Assembly: GCF_000002995.4 (NCBI RefSeq) | Contig: NW_025062479.1 | Span: 13,345,721-13,409,720 of the forward strand | Length of the DNA: 64,000 bases | Direction: 5' to 3' | Source: Brugia malayi | Taxonomy: Eukaryota; Nematoda; Chromadorea; Rhabditida; Onchocercidae | In this document: piece after piece, positions 18,762 to 31,700 of the stretch | How positions within the stretch are numbered: the first letter of the stretch is position 1 | Layout: every line of letters begins with the position of its first letter | Made by a program: the position numbers and the translations under genes | Notes under the pieces: model-generated | Told to the model about the DNA's origin: nothing | What the model saw: only the letters and a program-made list of their open reading frames with translations | Databases searched by the model: none

Positions 18762-18882
18762 TTTTTCCTTTTTTCTTCGATCTTTTTATTCCCTTCAACA
18801 ACTGTTAGTTGTTTCATTTTAATTCATAAAAAAATTTGAAAAATCATAAAAAATTTAAAAGAGAAAAAATGTATAAAATCTT
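18762..18882. repeat. 121-bp perfect direct repeat, copy 1
   Basis: Identical base for base to 18950-19070 at an offset of 188. It begins in a T tract (TTTTTCC) and ends at GTATAAAATCTT. A 67-base unrelated spacer separates the copies. Confidence 0.95.
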
Positions 18883-18949
18883 AGTTTACTTATTTAGGAA
18901 AATTTTGAAAAAAGACTTTAAAAAAAACAAATCTTAAATTGAATCACTA

Positions 18950-19070
18950 TTTTTCCTTTTTTCTTCGATCTTTTTATTCCCTTCAACAACTGTTAGTTGT
19001 TTCATTTTAATTCATAAAAAAATTTGAAAAATCATAAAAAATTTAAAAGAGAAAAAATGTATAAAATCTT
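18950..19070. repeat. 121-bp perfect direct repeat, copy 2
   Basis: Second copy of 18762-18882. Its last bases (TGTATAAAATCTTGTATA) are echoed again just downstream at about 19083-19100, suggesting slippage or a further partial copy. Confidence 0.95.
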
Positions 19071-19878
19071 GTATAAAAAAAAATGTATAAAATCTTGTAT
19101 ATTTATCAGTTATTAATTTTATTTATCATATCTTTTGGCTCGTATTTCATTTCATTGTTTCTTCTTTTTTCTCTGTCACTTTTTACAAATATTTAACTCA
19201 TATTCTACTCGTTATTTATTCATTGAATGAAACTAACTCTATCAATTATCAATGCTTTTCTAATTCTCATTTGATCATCATTTATCGATTATCAGCTGTA
19301 TCAGGTTTCATGTTTCATTGGTTTCTCGTTTGATCACTATTTAGTTATCACTAATTTTATCGGTTTTCATATTTTTTCATTCTTTTTTCAAACATCATTC
19401 ATTACTTTATCAGTGTTTATTTCGCCTTATTTCTCATTCAGTAATTATTAATCAATTTTCATCAGTTTTGTCAGTTATTATGTTTGCCATTTTTGAAAAT
19501 TTTTTAATGCATTTCTTTTTAATATATTTGCAGAAATTACTTATTATTTAAAATATTTATTTCATCATTTTCGTTTCAATTTTTTAAATATTTCATTGCT
19601 TTTCAGGAATAATATATGAAATTTTACAATATTACAAATCTTACAGAAGAATTATTTGAACTTTCTAAAAACTTACAAATTAGAAATTTTTAGCATATTT
19701 ATTTCTTCAAAATATTATTTGATACAAATACTTTCAAAATTTCTTAATTTAATGGATTTATTTTCAACATTTAACAGAATTTATAAAGGATATTCACTTG
19801 GAAAATTCGTTTCAATTGCTAGGAATATTCATTTAATTCATGAAATTATTTATTGAAGTGTAAAATGTTTGTCAGGCA

Positions 19879-19978
19879 TAGAGGGGGAAAGGGAGGGAGA
19901 CAACGAAGGAGAGAGATGGAGAAAAAGAAGGGATAATGATGGAAAGAGAGAGAGAAGGGGAGAGAGAAAGAAGAAATG
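19879..19978. repeat. Purine-rich GA/GGA tract
   Basis: About 100 bases made almost only of A and G on the plus strand (GGGAGGGAGA, GAGAGAGA, AGAGAGAAGGGG), sharply unlike the T-rich flanks. Simple low-complexity DNA. The open frames across it are compositional. Confidence 0.8.
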
Positions 19979-20624
19979 CTCATTGCTCTGTCCTTTACGG
20001 TTTAGATCATTTCATAGTTCAATTCAACCGGTGTACCTTTCCCTCTTCTTTCTTTATAATTTCCGATTTTTCATACATTCTGAAAGATGTATATGAAATT
20101 TTCAGTCATCGCCAAATATATATTTCTAATAATTAAACTGATTTTTAAATTTTATTAAAAAATTTGAGTTGATAAAAAATCTTTTTAAACAATATAAAAA
20201 TAAAAAATAGTAATGAATGATGAATAAAATAATGTTTAAAAAATGATACTAATTTAAAAGAAAAGAATGAAAACATAGTTTTTTTAAAGTTATTTAAATT
20301 AATCTATATATCAATAAATTTGTTAAAATAAATGGAATATTTTTTCTTTTCTTCCTTTTCTTTTTTCCTTTTTTTGTTATTCATAATAATACATCTAATT
20401 TAAGTTAATGAAAAACATAGATTAAAAATATTTTCAAATAAAAAAAATAGAAATTAACAGACACTTGACATGATTGTTTTTTTTTTTTCTTTAAAAGAAA
20501 AACCATACTAATTCTTAATAACGAAAATTAATTCGTATTTATAATTTAATCTGCATAGAAATATTTATATCTTTAAGATCATTATATATATATGATGCAT
20601 AATGATACAATTAAGAATTTCCAC

Positions 20625-20774
20625 CTTTCTTTTACGATCAAGAAAATATTCAGAACTAATTGATTCATTTCTTTTATCAATTCCAAACATCGTTTCAACA
20701 TTTCCATATTTTCCTGATTTCTTCCCAATTCCAGAATAAACATGCCTTTTCCGTGCCATGAAAAACCGGTTCAT
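20625..20774 (-). CDS. Possible first exon of an unrecognised gene, highly basic peptide
   Basis: A minus-strand ATG at 20774-20772 lies just after a CGTAG acceptor-like site. It opens 50 codons ending AAA AGA AAG before GTGGAA, a plausible donor in phase 0. The peptide starts MNRFFMARKRHVYSGIGKKS and carries several dibasic sites (RKR, KK, DKR, DRKRK). Its residue mix is less biased to Phe/Ile/Leu than the noise frames nearby. Dibasic spacing recalls neuropeptide precursors, but there is no signal peptide and no repeated peptide, and a nuclear basic tail is equally possible. No following exon was found at lower coordinates. This is a weak call. Confidence 0.25.
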
Positions 20775-22562
20775 ATTGCTACGAATTCATTTTTTTTCTT
20801 TATTATTCTTCTTCATCTTCCTTTTTTTCTTTTTTTTTTTGTTTTCGTTTTCTTCTAATGTTTCTCCTTTGAAACTTTTTCTTTTAGTTTCAAAATTAAT
20901 TCAATTTTTTTTCTTTCTTCTTTTTTCTCATCTTGTTTTTTTTTTCTATGAATTTATTGATACATTGGTATCCTTAAGTTAATTTGTACTTTTGAAAATT
21001 TCCTCATTTTTTATTTTTGTATTTTTTTTATAAATCATAAGCGAATGCTTATCACTGTCATTTATCAAAATGTTTTTTTTTTCAAAATGTTTTATAAAAA
21101 ATTTTCAATATAAATATGATATAAAATCAATGTTAAATTTAATATGTTTCATTGAAGAAAAAGTGATAGAAGAGAAAATAAGGTAACGAAGTACTAATCG
21201 AAAAGATTAGTGAAATCGAATAACAGCGACAAAAGGACAAACATTTCATCAGCTATGAATTTTCTAATTTGATGACAATTTGTAAATAATTCCTAATTTT
21301 GTCACTATATTTGTTCATCTTATGATTTACTCATGTATTAGTAAACATTTTAACTAAGTAATTTCACTTATTTCTGTTGATTTACATTTTATTGCTTACT
21401 TTATCGAAGAATCATTTTATGTTGTAGAATAGAATAAGTTATTATTATTAAAGGATCATTATTTATTATAAAATTAGGATAAAAAGAAAAAATCAGCCAA
21501 TAATTATACTTACTTTGTCTTATTACTTTACTGATGATTCATTATAATCTGACTTTACTTACTTCACTGATAAACTATCCTAATCTGTTATTTACTTTAT
21601 TAGCAAATTATCCTAACCTAAATGAAACCATTCTCTTTAATTTCTACTGCATTTATATTTATTATAGTATGAGATAAAAGCACTCGAATTAAAATATTTG
21701 TAGTCGAAATACTGAATATCTATAATTTTTACGGTAGTTATTATATTAAATTGAAATGATGAATGAATGAGAGAAATTATTTAGCTGAGAAGTACAATAA
21801 TTATTGCAAATTAAAACCGAAATAGATTTTTTACAAAAAATTATGAAACGACAAAATTTGATAAAGAACAGAAGAAAAAAAAGATGAGAAAGAGAAAAGA
21901 AGAAATTATTTTCTTCCTTTCTTTCTTCTTTTTCCAAGATAGTTTTTTTCTTTTTTGTGAAATTTTCAGATCCTTATCATTCACATATTTCATACATTCA
22001 TCATTCATTTATTTGGGAAGGAAATACAAAAAAAAAAAAAGAACATATTTTACAACATTGTGATATATTCGAATTGATTAATCTCAAATGTTCCAAAAAA
22101 TTATGAAATGAAATAATCTCTCCCAGGCTAATCCCCTTTTCATGCTTGTCTTTTTGATTGTTCGTAAAATTTGACCATCGTTCATTTCAAATACAAATAT
22201 TTGCATACAACAAACAATATTTCATTTATTTCTCTTCTCTTTCTTTTTTTTTTTTTTTTTTTTTATTTAGATGATAATAATTTTGATAAATATTTCCCTA
22301 ATCTTTTTTATTTTAATAGAAAAATATAAATCTTTTGAAATTTTATTTTATTTTATTTTATTTTTTTGCTACAAAGAAAAAGAAAAAACGATCAGAAATG
22401 ATGGACAAACATAGACAAAAGGTATGACAGAGCAAAGTTCACAGAAAAGTAATCTGATAGGGTAAAGTTGATTTCGCTGTCCCTCTCTTTTACCCATCTT
22501 TACTTACCAATGATTAATTACATTCACACCCTAAATACATATGTCCACACATACATTTCTCT

Positions 22563-22684
22563 CACATACACATACACATGCAGACATACACACATACATA
22601 CATACATACACACATACATACATACACACATACATACATACACACATACATACATACACACATACATACATACACACACACGTA
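22563..22684. repeat. CATA/CACATA microsatellite
   Basis: Tandem CATA units mixed with CACACATA over about 120 bases. It produces overlapping His/Thr/Tyr/Ile-rich open frames on the plus strand and Cys/Val/Tyr/Met frames on the minus strand; none is taken as coding. Confidence 0.92.
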
Positions 22685-22797
22685 CGTATACTTCAAATTT
22701 TCAGAATAGGGAGGGAATACTGCAGTTAGCTTTTGGCACTTATCCCTTTTCCTCAATTTCCATTTCCCTTAACTGCAATGCGATAGATAAATAAGTG

Positions 22798-23057
22798 GCG
22801 ATGATGATAGTGATATTAATAATGATGATGATGGATAATGATAACGATGATAATGACAATTTTAATGACAATCCTAGTGATGATAATAGTGTCTGACTGT
22901 GATAAAATTATGACAGCAACGGTGTTGTTAGCGGTAATGATGGTAATAATATTTAATAAATAATAATTAGTAATAATAATAAGTAATAAATAATAATAAT
23001 GGTGGTAGCAGTGATGGTGATGATGATTGAAGAAATAATAATAATGGTAATGATGAT
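22798..23057. repeat. Imperfect GAT/AAT trinucleotide-rich tract
   Basis: Stretches of GATGATGAT, AATAATAAT and GGTGATGATG with many interruptions over roughly 260 bases. No single reading frame is preserved, so it looks like degraded simple repeat. Confidence 0.7.
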
Positions 23058-24447
23058 TGTAAATGGTTCCTTCGTCCTCCTTCGCCTCATTTTCGGCCTC
23101 CTCATCAAATCTGTCGATAAGATCTGTCCAGAGTAGAATTCTTAGATGCCATTTTATTTCTTAAATGCAACAGTTGCAGCGAAGCGAATATTTAAATCTG
23201 AGGAAAAAATGAACTGAAATAAGTGGCATTATGACATATCTAACATTCAAATTTAAGCTAAGTAGTAATGAAATCAATTGATATTTTATAGTTTTAATTC
23301 AACTTCAATTTCAAAAAATTCAATGCCAATTTTTGCACTTCCAATCCCAATTCATTTCCAATATTTAAGTTTACAATTTTTTTTTTTTTTTTGGAAAGTC
23401 TATTATTTATAACCCTTTCAATACTATTACACAAACACCCAATTATTATTGATATTTCAATCAAATATCCGATTAATCCGCTCAAGCCTGATTGATGCCG
23501 AATTTATTCACAATATGAATTCTCTCTTTCGTCTTTTTTATTACGATTATATGCTCTTAATATCATTGATAGAAGGAAATGGCTTACGTTATACCTGCCA
23601 TATCATAAATGAAATTTAGACGGATCATTTGGCTTTTCTCAACTAGTCCATAGCACCTAATAAGACTAAAATAATTTATTTCAATTCTTTTCTTTTGATT
23701 TTAGTTCAAATATTATTTGATCGTGCATTTTGATTCCTTTTTTTTAACTTTGATATTTTTTGTTTTGATATTTATTTGCTTATTATATTTCCAATGAAAT
23801 ATTTTAATGGTTCATATTTGTGAACCTTTCTTAGATAGATATTTCCTATTTGAATATTTCGCGTTAGTTCCAGCTGTGATATGTGAACTTACAGTTTTGA
23901 ATTACATTCCAATAATTTTAATTGATTTCAACTTGGGAAAAATTCCTTTATTTAAAATGTATTTATTTGAAATGAATTTACGAACTATTAACAAATTTTG
24001 GAAGAAAAATTTTCATTAATTTTGCAACGATTCTTTTTGACTGCTAAAAATATTGGCAATAAATAATATTCATTTGCTTAATTTTTGAAAAATTCTTCAT
24101 TAAATATTTTTTCATTATATTCTTTTTTTGTTACCAATTACTGTTCATTTCTTGTTTCCACTAAGTTGTATTTAATTTAACATATGAAATGAATATGTTT
24201 GAGTATTTCATTATTTTCCGGATTGCTCCATTATCTTTTCCATATGAGAAATTATTATCTATTCCTGGTGAATTTCAGTGAAATGATCAATTTTACTATT
24301 ATTTAATCATGTTCATACATTTTCTCTGAATTTTTATTTTCAGATTTCTGAATTTTTATTTCGTACCAGTATTATATTAATTATACGGGACGAGATATCG
24401 CTGTTTAACATCGAAACATCCCTCAATTTTTTTGATGAAAAAAAATT
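23058..24447. other. Non-coding spacer with one GC-richer block
   Basis: The block 23062-23140 stands out in base composition. It has an open minus-strand reading of an acidic peptide (LWTDLIDRFDEEAENEAKED), with GGACAG as a possible acceptor, but no continuation was found. A 70-codon plus-strand frame at 23807-24019 is hydrophobic and motif-free and is not called. Confidence 0.4.
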
Positions 24448-27400
24448 ATGTCACCGGATGACATTCCTTCTACGAAAAATTCTTCCATATTTTTGTCATT
24501 ATTCTCGAGAAAAAAACGAATAAATAGAAGTGTTATGGAATCACTGGATGATAATAAGAAGGTCACTTCAACCGTACGATTTTTAGCAAACGGAAAAACT
24601 AATAACAATACAAATGTCAAACATACCAATGGTCATAATAATTTGGAAAATTCGGAAATGTCAATGGTACCTTCATTTGAATCAGCAAGCACAAGTTTGA
24701 TCAGTGAATTTCAGCTACCGAAATTATCATTTCAACAACAACAAAAGCAACAACAACAACCGCAATATGAACCAACAAAAACCGATTTTACATTTACAGA
24801 TCATAAACGATATTCTAAAAATTTTCATGAAGATCATCATATAAAAATTGATGATTTATTGTCATCACAATCGGATATTTTATCAAATGTTCGATCACGA
24901 AGTGAAAGTCGAAGTATACTTGAAAAAAGTCCTGTATTTCCGGTATTATCAATGCCAAAAAAGGCATATTCAGTTGGTGCAATGAATCATTCCGATCCGG
25001 AATATCTTATGGAAGCACTGGAAACGTTAGCTGATACACAACCACGTGTTGCACGTTCAATTCCAAAACATGCCATCATTGATACCAGTAATTTTGTTGC
25101 ACGTTCGCTTGATAATTGTCTTTTTGATGCGACAGTATACGATGCAATGCTTCATGATTCTCTTAAGGTTTTTTTCTTTTCGTTTTTCCATCCCTCTCTC
25201 CCTCCTTTTTTAAATTAATTATTTTAAAAAATCTTTAAAAATTTCTTGCATATGATCAAAAATAAAGCATTTAATTAAGTAAAAAAAACTGATGGAAATA
25301 GAAAAAAAAAGAAATAAAAATTAAATTATTAATAAGTTTAAATTAATTACAAAATTGACTGTATTGCCCATTTCTATTCATTTGTTTGAGAATAAATGAA
25401 TTGATAAAAATGCGACTTGTTCTCTTTTTCTAGTTTAATATTTTTTTTTTTTTTTTTCATTAAAAATTTAACAAATCTATAAATGAATGATTTAGTTATA
25501 AAATAGATTTTGTTTGAAAATACACACATAACTAACTAATTGACTAAATAATTAGTACCAGATATGATTCATTGATAATTTTGCAATATATCATTCTTAT
25601 TATCTGTCATTTTCAACTAAATTACATTTAACAGGCAATTTATGCATATAAGCCAAATGCTAAGCTCATTTAGGCTAAGAAGATTATTTCGTTTTAATTC
25701 CATTTAAGATATGAAAATTTTATTGATGTTTAATTCACACCTTACTTTTTATTTGACTTATTGAAAATCAATAAAAATTCCCATTTACCTCTCCATTTTT
25801 GCTTTTCAAAATTTTCATTGTATTTCATTTACTTATAATATCAATTAACTAATTAAACAAAAAATGAAAATTTCTATCTGACATGATACATCGAATAGTA
25901 ATTCAAATTTCTCTTAAATCTTTTCATTCTAAACTCCATCATGTGAAATGAAATTAGTTTAGCTATTTTTTTATTCCCCAATAAATCCGACAAAATTTGC
26001 ATATCATTTAGTTTTGTATGATTTTTGAATTTTTAAGCATAAGATTTTTTAAATTTTAATCATATTCCTATGAATAATTTTGCAATATATGAATAACATT
26101 TTAGTGCCATTAAGAAAACGCTTTTTCTTTCAATTTTGTAATTTTTTACAAATATTAATGTCATATATTGTCCACTTTATAATCCATAGTTATCATTTAC
26201 TACTAATCTTTGAATTAGTACAACATTATTGATATATATATATATATATATATATATCAATAATGTTGTTTTGATTACGAAATGAAGTCCAGGAGCACTT
26301 TTCTAATGGCATAAGAGCTAATCTATCAATTTCGATTTGACTTATCAAGTTTGCATTCAGAATATCAACCACATGTTTCATCTGACCGATCATTTATTAT
26401 TGCTAGAAGTTATGACAGATTATAATATTAAAATTTTAAATTGTTAGAGGATGACAAATATTAGTGTAAATAAATTTCAAACAAAAAATTGTTACAACTT
26501 TTTTTTTAAATAGCAAAATTTTTAATCAATAAGATAAACAGTTGTTTAGCAGTTAATATTGCAAAAATGATAGAATGAAAAATGAAAGTTTCATAAAAAT
26601 TTAATTAAAATTAATTTTGGTTAGTACAGCTTATAAATAATTAACTAAGCTTTAATTAACAAAAAAAAAAGAAAACAAATGAATAATTATTTTCTTTTCA
26701 AATTTTACCATTTTTCATTTAAATAAAATCAATATAATTTCATTACTTACGGATAGTTAAACGAAGAAAAAAAAATAACTCCACCTTATTCCAAAACGAT
26801 TTTATGCCATTCTATAATGATTTCATTTGCTCTCAAAATCGATTTCTCTAGCAAATACTCTAAAGCATATTAAAAGATGAAATCGAAATTTGAAAATTAA
26901 TAAACAAAAATATTATTAATTAGATCATTTTGAATATATTGCATTCATTAAATTCTCAATTCGAGAAAAAAACAGTGAATAAAATAGTTTTTATCTTATA
27001 ATGTCTTCAAATTAATTAATTATAATGTATTTCGCTTTTTCTTGTTTTTTTTTTTCTTTCGATTTCTAATTTTTACCGATAAAACAACTCTTTGTTTCTT
27101 TTTCTCATTTTTCTTCACTGATACTATAATTATCATAGTTAACCAGTAATTAATCATAGTTAAATAATTATTTCATTAACTATAAATTAATGTTACGTTA
27201 GATTAATTATTACTATTTTGTAATTAATATCAAACTAATCATTTTTGATATATGATATTAATACCAAAAAATATACACATATCATTATTTATTTAATAGA
27301 AATCATCAATTAATCGATCAGTTGATAGATTTTAACAATCGATTGATGTTATAAATACGCTAACGACTAATCTTTTTTTTTCTTTTCTTTTCGTCCTTGT

Positions 27401-30400
27401 AGCATTTTGATGAATGATTTATTGGGCTTTTTAATCGGATACCATCTGACCTTTCTTTTCTTCACCTTTCTATCGTACCTTATAAAATAAAACTACAAGC
27501 AAACTGTGCTAAATGCATTCACTCATTCATTTCATTGCTATCCTTTTCCTTCTTTCATCCAAAATTTGTGTCCTTCTTTTACGAGGGATATAAAAAAAGA
27601 AATCAATCTTTTTCATATAAAATTTAATTTGACAAAAATTTCAAATTTTTCGAAATTTTTTTTTTAACTGATAGCTTGAAAAACGAAAAAAGAAAGAAAA
27701 AAGGCAAAGGAAAAGAAGTAGAAGAAGAGTCGCCTCATAAAAATTTAAATGTTATAATCATTGCTAATGACTGCTTACGAAAAAGTTAAAATGAATGAAT
27801 TTTATTATACTATCACAAATTTTTCTTCATAAGCCTTAATGAAGTGGAATGTTTGTTAATTTCATTTTTTTTGCAAAAAAAAAGTTTATTTACCAGAAAT
27901 GAATTTTATTTTTAAATAAAAAAAAAACAAAACTTATTTTATTCTGTTTTAATTTTTTGAAAATTTGGATGTAAATTATAAAAATTGTTGGTGGCAAGAA
28001 TATATAAGTGATATTTTTGTATATATCTTTTTTTGATAAACTAATTTTCAAATTTATCCTTCAACTACTGATTTATACATAAAGCAAACTAAGCAAATCA
28101 ATATAATTTTAAATAGCTTTTCATAGCCATTTTACCAGATTTTGTTCACTAGAAAACATCACATAGTATTTTTGAAGAATTTTTTTTCCTTCCCTTTTGG
28201 TCAATTAAAAAAAACGAAAAATTCAAATAATGTTGCAATTAATATCATTCAGTGGTGCTCAAAGTCTTCAGCCATATAATCGGAGTAATTTTGCTCTTTC
28301 GTCGTTTACAAGACTTAATTTGAAATTTAATAGATAAATAAAGCCTTCGAAATGACTTTTTTTTAAGCTAACATTTATTTTATTTTATTATCGGATTAGA
28401 AGAAACGTTTTTTTCCTTTTAAAATAATTTGTCACGAAAAAGATTCGTAAATTGCATTTGCAAAATCTATGCTTGCAACAATGCATAGAGTTAAAAAAAA
28501 TATGCACAATTTTTTTTCTTAAAATTTTAGCTTAATTTAAACTTATAAATGCTGAAAAAAGTAACATATTAAATCAATTTAAATTCACAGAATTAAAATT
28601 TTCACATAAACTAATAAATATTTAATTCCAATCGTTCTTCTACGATTGATTTCATTTCATTAATAACATTTCTCTTATTTTCTTAATCTTATTCATCCTT
28701 TCTTTTTTCTCTGACAATTTATTATCAAAAACTTGAAATGCATAAGTTGTAGAAGAAGCAAAAAAAAGAATTTTTTTAAAAGTCTTCTAAGAAAACTTTT
28801 TTTAATTTTCGATGAAATTTAATAGAGAAAAAAAAAGAAAAAACATAAACAATTTGGAAAAACATAATTTATCTTTCTTTTGCATGCATAAAATATACAA
28901 AAATTTCTTTAATCATCAAAATGTCAGATGACAAAAAAAATTCAACGAAAAGTATTAATTTAAAAAAAAAAAAAAATTATTTTCTTAAACGGTCAAAAAG
29001 ATATGCAACAAGAAACTTTTAGTCTCCTTTTCTATACCTTTAAAACTCTTATATGTTTAAAAGGACTTTAAACAAATTTAATTAAAATCAACAAGCCGGT
29101 TCTCTCCTTTTTCAATTGTTAAATTAAAATTTTAAAAATTTACCAGTCCTATTTATTTTAAAAAAATTTCACTAGTCCAAATATTATTTACCATCTAAAT
29201 CATTTAATGATCTAAAATGTGATATGATAAAAATTTTCATTTTATATTATTCTACTTTGGCAAAATGAGCTTACTTTTTGCTAGCATTAAAATAACATTT
29301 AAATTTTCAAAATTCTAATTTGACATTAAATTTATATCAGCAAATATTTTCTGTTTTTCCATTAGGCAATTCTTTTCCAATTAAAATCATCAAATTCACT
29401 TAATAAATTGTAATAATTTTTATTGGAAAATTATTTTAGAGTGCCATTCCATCTGAATGCACTTCAATTAAAATTACGATAGTTGCTTTTTTTATCAATC
29501 ACATTTCATCGATAATTCTTTTCAATTTTGTAAATTCATTTCAAATATCATTTTTTCCCCTTTTTTCGTCGCGCTTTGCGTCTTTCTCACTTCTCCCTCT
29601 TTCATTCTTTAATATTGTAATTAATAAACAACTATCGAAATTGTAAACAAGAACAAAAAAAAAAAAAAAGTCTAAAAAGGAAAATTAATAAATGAAGTGC
29701 TGAATCAGCAAAAATTACTTCGTGCTTTCTTTTCCCCCTCCCAAAAAAAAAAAAAAATACAAATTAAAAAGATTTCATGAGAAATTTTAAACTTTAGTTA
29801 TGCATGAAATTTTATTTCATACCTTTCAAGAAAAAAATTATAAAAAACAATTTTCTACCATTCATATTTTTTCATTTTTTCAAGAATAAATTGATGAATT
29901 TAGGAATGATAAACTACTATTCTCCAAATTGTATTACTTCAAAATTTATCGTCTGTTCGTGTCTTTTTTTCATCTAATTTGAAAAAAAAAATAAAAAATA
30001 CCTGATCCGATCTTTTTTACATTTGTTCCTAACATAAAAGGAAAGGAAACTATGCAGACTTCTTGATGAAAAAAAAAAATAATAAGAAATGAGCAAACAA
30101 TCAATGTTAAATTATAAATGTGTTAATTAAACTAAATGTAATTTCTTTCCAATAAATTATTTAATGATAAGAAAGAAGGAGAACATTTAAAAGTGAGATA
30201 TATTTAAATTAATTGATTTAAATATGTTTAAATTAATTAATTGATTACATGATATTAGTTACGATAACTTTATTTTTTACATTATTTATCAAATTTTTTT
30301 CCTTTTGTTTTTATTCGTAGTAAAAGATTTAGAATTGAACTTCTTATTGTTTTCTATTTGTTAATAATTTTGCTGAAAATTTATCTCAAATTAAAGTTTA

Positions 30401-31700
30401 AAGTTTATAGACTTGATAATTCAATTTTGATACAAATTTGGAATGAGAAAAATACTGCACATGGTGACGCATCTGTTAATTAATTAAAAACGAAATAATG
30501 TAATCATTTAATTAGACATATTTCAAATTCAACCAATATTTCATTTAATTTTTAAATTCCCCCTACAATGAAATGATAAAATCATTTAATCACAAACATT
30601 TCAAATTTGAAGAATATTTTAGTAGCTTTTAAATTTCTCACATGGTAATTAAAGAAGATATAATATAATGAATCAAATTTCACTATTAAATTACTAAATT
30701 TTAATCTTTGGAACATTTAGAAGATAATGCTTTTTTTTTAATTTCAGAATTCACTTAAATCTGTTATGGCTTAACATAATTCAAGTTAATTTAATTTTTT
30801 AACAAATGTAAAAAGATTTAGGTAGATCCAGAATTTGTACTTATAAAATCTAAAGACCACAACAATCAATAAATTAGTTTGAAAAGATAATGGAAGTGTT
30901 TCTTTTTTTTTCAGTGAAGCATTAAGAGATACTTTCATTTCTTGCTTTTACTTCTTGATTTTTTGAAAATTAATTTTCCTTTTTTTTGAAATAATCTTTG
31001 TAAGCTCATTTTATTTAATGTTTGAGAATTTATTAAAGGAACAGGAAAAAAGATTGAAGAGATAAGAAATCATTTTCTTTGTTTTTTTGAAAACTTAAGT
31101 CTTTATAAGAGAATTTTTTTAGTTTTCTTTTTTTTTTTTTTGAATAGGCAAAATATGTATGTGTATCTTTGAAGAACTGAAATTTCTATACGAAAGGATA
31201 ATAAAGTTTTGAAATTATTAAATTTATTGGAGTAGTTTAATTTCTTGTAACATTATTAACTTTAAATATTATCAACAAATTGTCAAAATTTGATAATTCA
31301 AATTATTACTTTGCAATTATATTATAAAATTATAAATCATCTAAGAGATATGTATGATTTTGTTAAATTTAGTTCCAAAATTTGATTCTAATATAAACAC
31401 ACAAAAAAGAGAAAATATTGCTATTTAATTTAAAAAAAGAACTGTTCTTTTTTTTTTTTCCAGGTTTGTGAAATGCTTCAAAATCATTTGAATCAATGTA
31501 TTGTCACAGCTCGTACAAATTGTTCCAATGGATTTTTGGAGGTATTAACGGAAGAAAGTGAAGAAAACATGGAAACAACGTGTAATAAAAATGAACTTGA
31601 CAATATAACGTATCATTCTACTACTAATAATAATATATTAGTATCATCTAATAATAATAATAATGAAACACTTAATATTACGGTTAAACCTAACGAATAA
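24448..31700 (+). CDS. Two-exon gene of unknown function, Gln/Asn/Ser-rich protein
   Basis: Exon 1 (24448-25167) begins at ATG right after in-frame stops and ends CTT AAG before GTTTTTTT. Exon 2 (31464-31700) follows a TTTTTTTTTCCAG acceptor and reads in the same phase to TAA. The joined product is about 318 residues. Visible features are a basic N-terminal patch (SRKKRINR), a Gln-rich run (FQQQQKQQQQPQ) at ~89-100, a Ser/Arg stretch (NVRSRSESRSILEKS) and a more ordered region from ~180 (YLMEALETLADTQPRVARS) to the exon junction (LHDSLKVCEMLQNHLNQC). The tail is acidic, then Asn-rich. There is no signal peptide or membrane segment. Charged, low-complexity segments around one conserved-looking helix suggest an intracellular scaffold or regulatory protein. 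I do not recognise the family. The 6.3 kb intron shows no other exon that I could support. Confidence 0.72.
25168..31463 (+). other. 6.3 kb intron of the Q/N-rich gene
   Basis: AT-rich throughout, with no exon or RNA gene recognised on either strand. It holds the 50-bp palindrome at 26220-26269 and many poly-A/T runs. Confidence 0.55.
26220..26269. repeat. 50-bp perfect palindrome with (TA)n centre
   Basis: Left arm ACAACATTATTGA (26220-26232) is the exact reverse complement of the right arm TCAATAATGTTGT (26257-26269). Between them lies an alternating TA tract that is itself self-complementary, so the whole 50 bases can extrude as a cruciform. It lies inside the 6.3 kb intron. Confidence 0.95.

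Larger units (their letters stand above)
12704..20624. other. Gene-poor AT-rich region
   Basis: About 8 kb with no recognisable exon, RNA gene or transposon. The short open frames (for example 13356-13625, 14207-14458, 15326-15550) are rich in Phe, Leu, Ile, Lys and Asn and have no motif. Notable contents are the perfect direct repeat at 18762-19070 and a purine-rich GA tract at about 19880-19978. Confidence 0.5.

Noticed and set aside
19869..20136. Arg/Glu/Gly-rich open frames
   Set aside because: Produced by the GA-rich purine tract in two overlapping frames.
22468..22794. Overlapping His/Thr/Tyr-rich and Cys/Val-rich open frames
   Set aside because: All come from the CATA microsatellite. 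They appear on both strands in several frames, the mark of a repeat rather than a gene.
23807..24019. 70-codon plus-strand frame starting MVHICEPFLDRYF
   Set aside because: Looks membrane-like only because of Phe/Ile/Leu bias. No acceptor, donor or family motif supports it.
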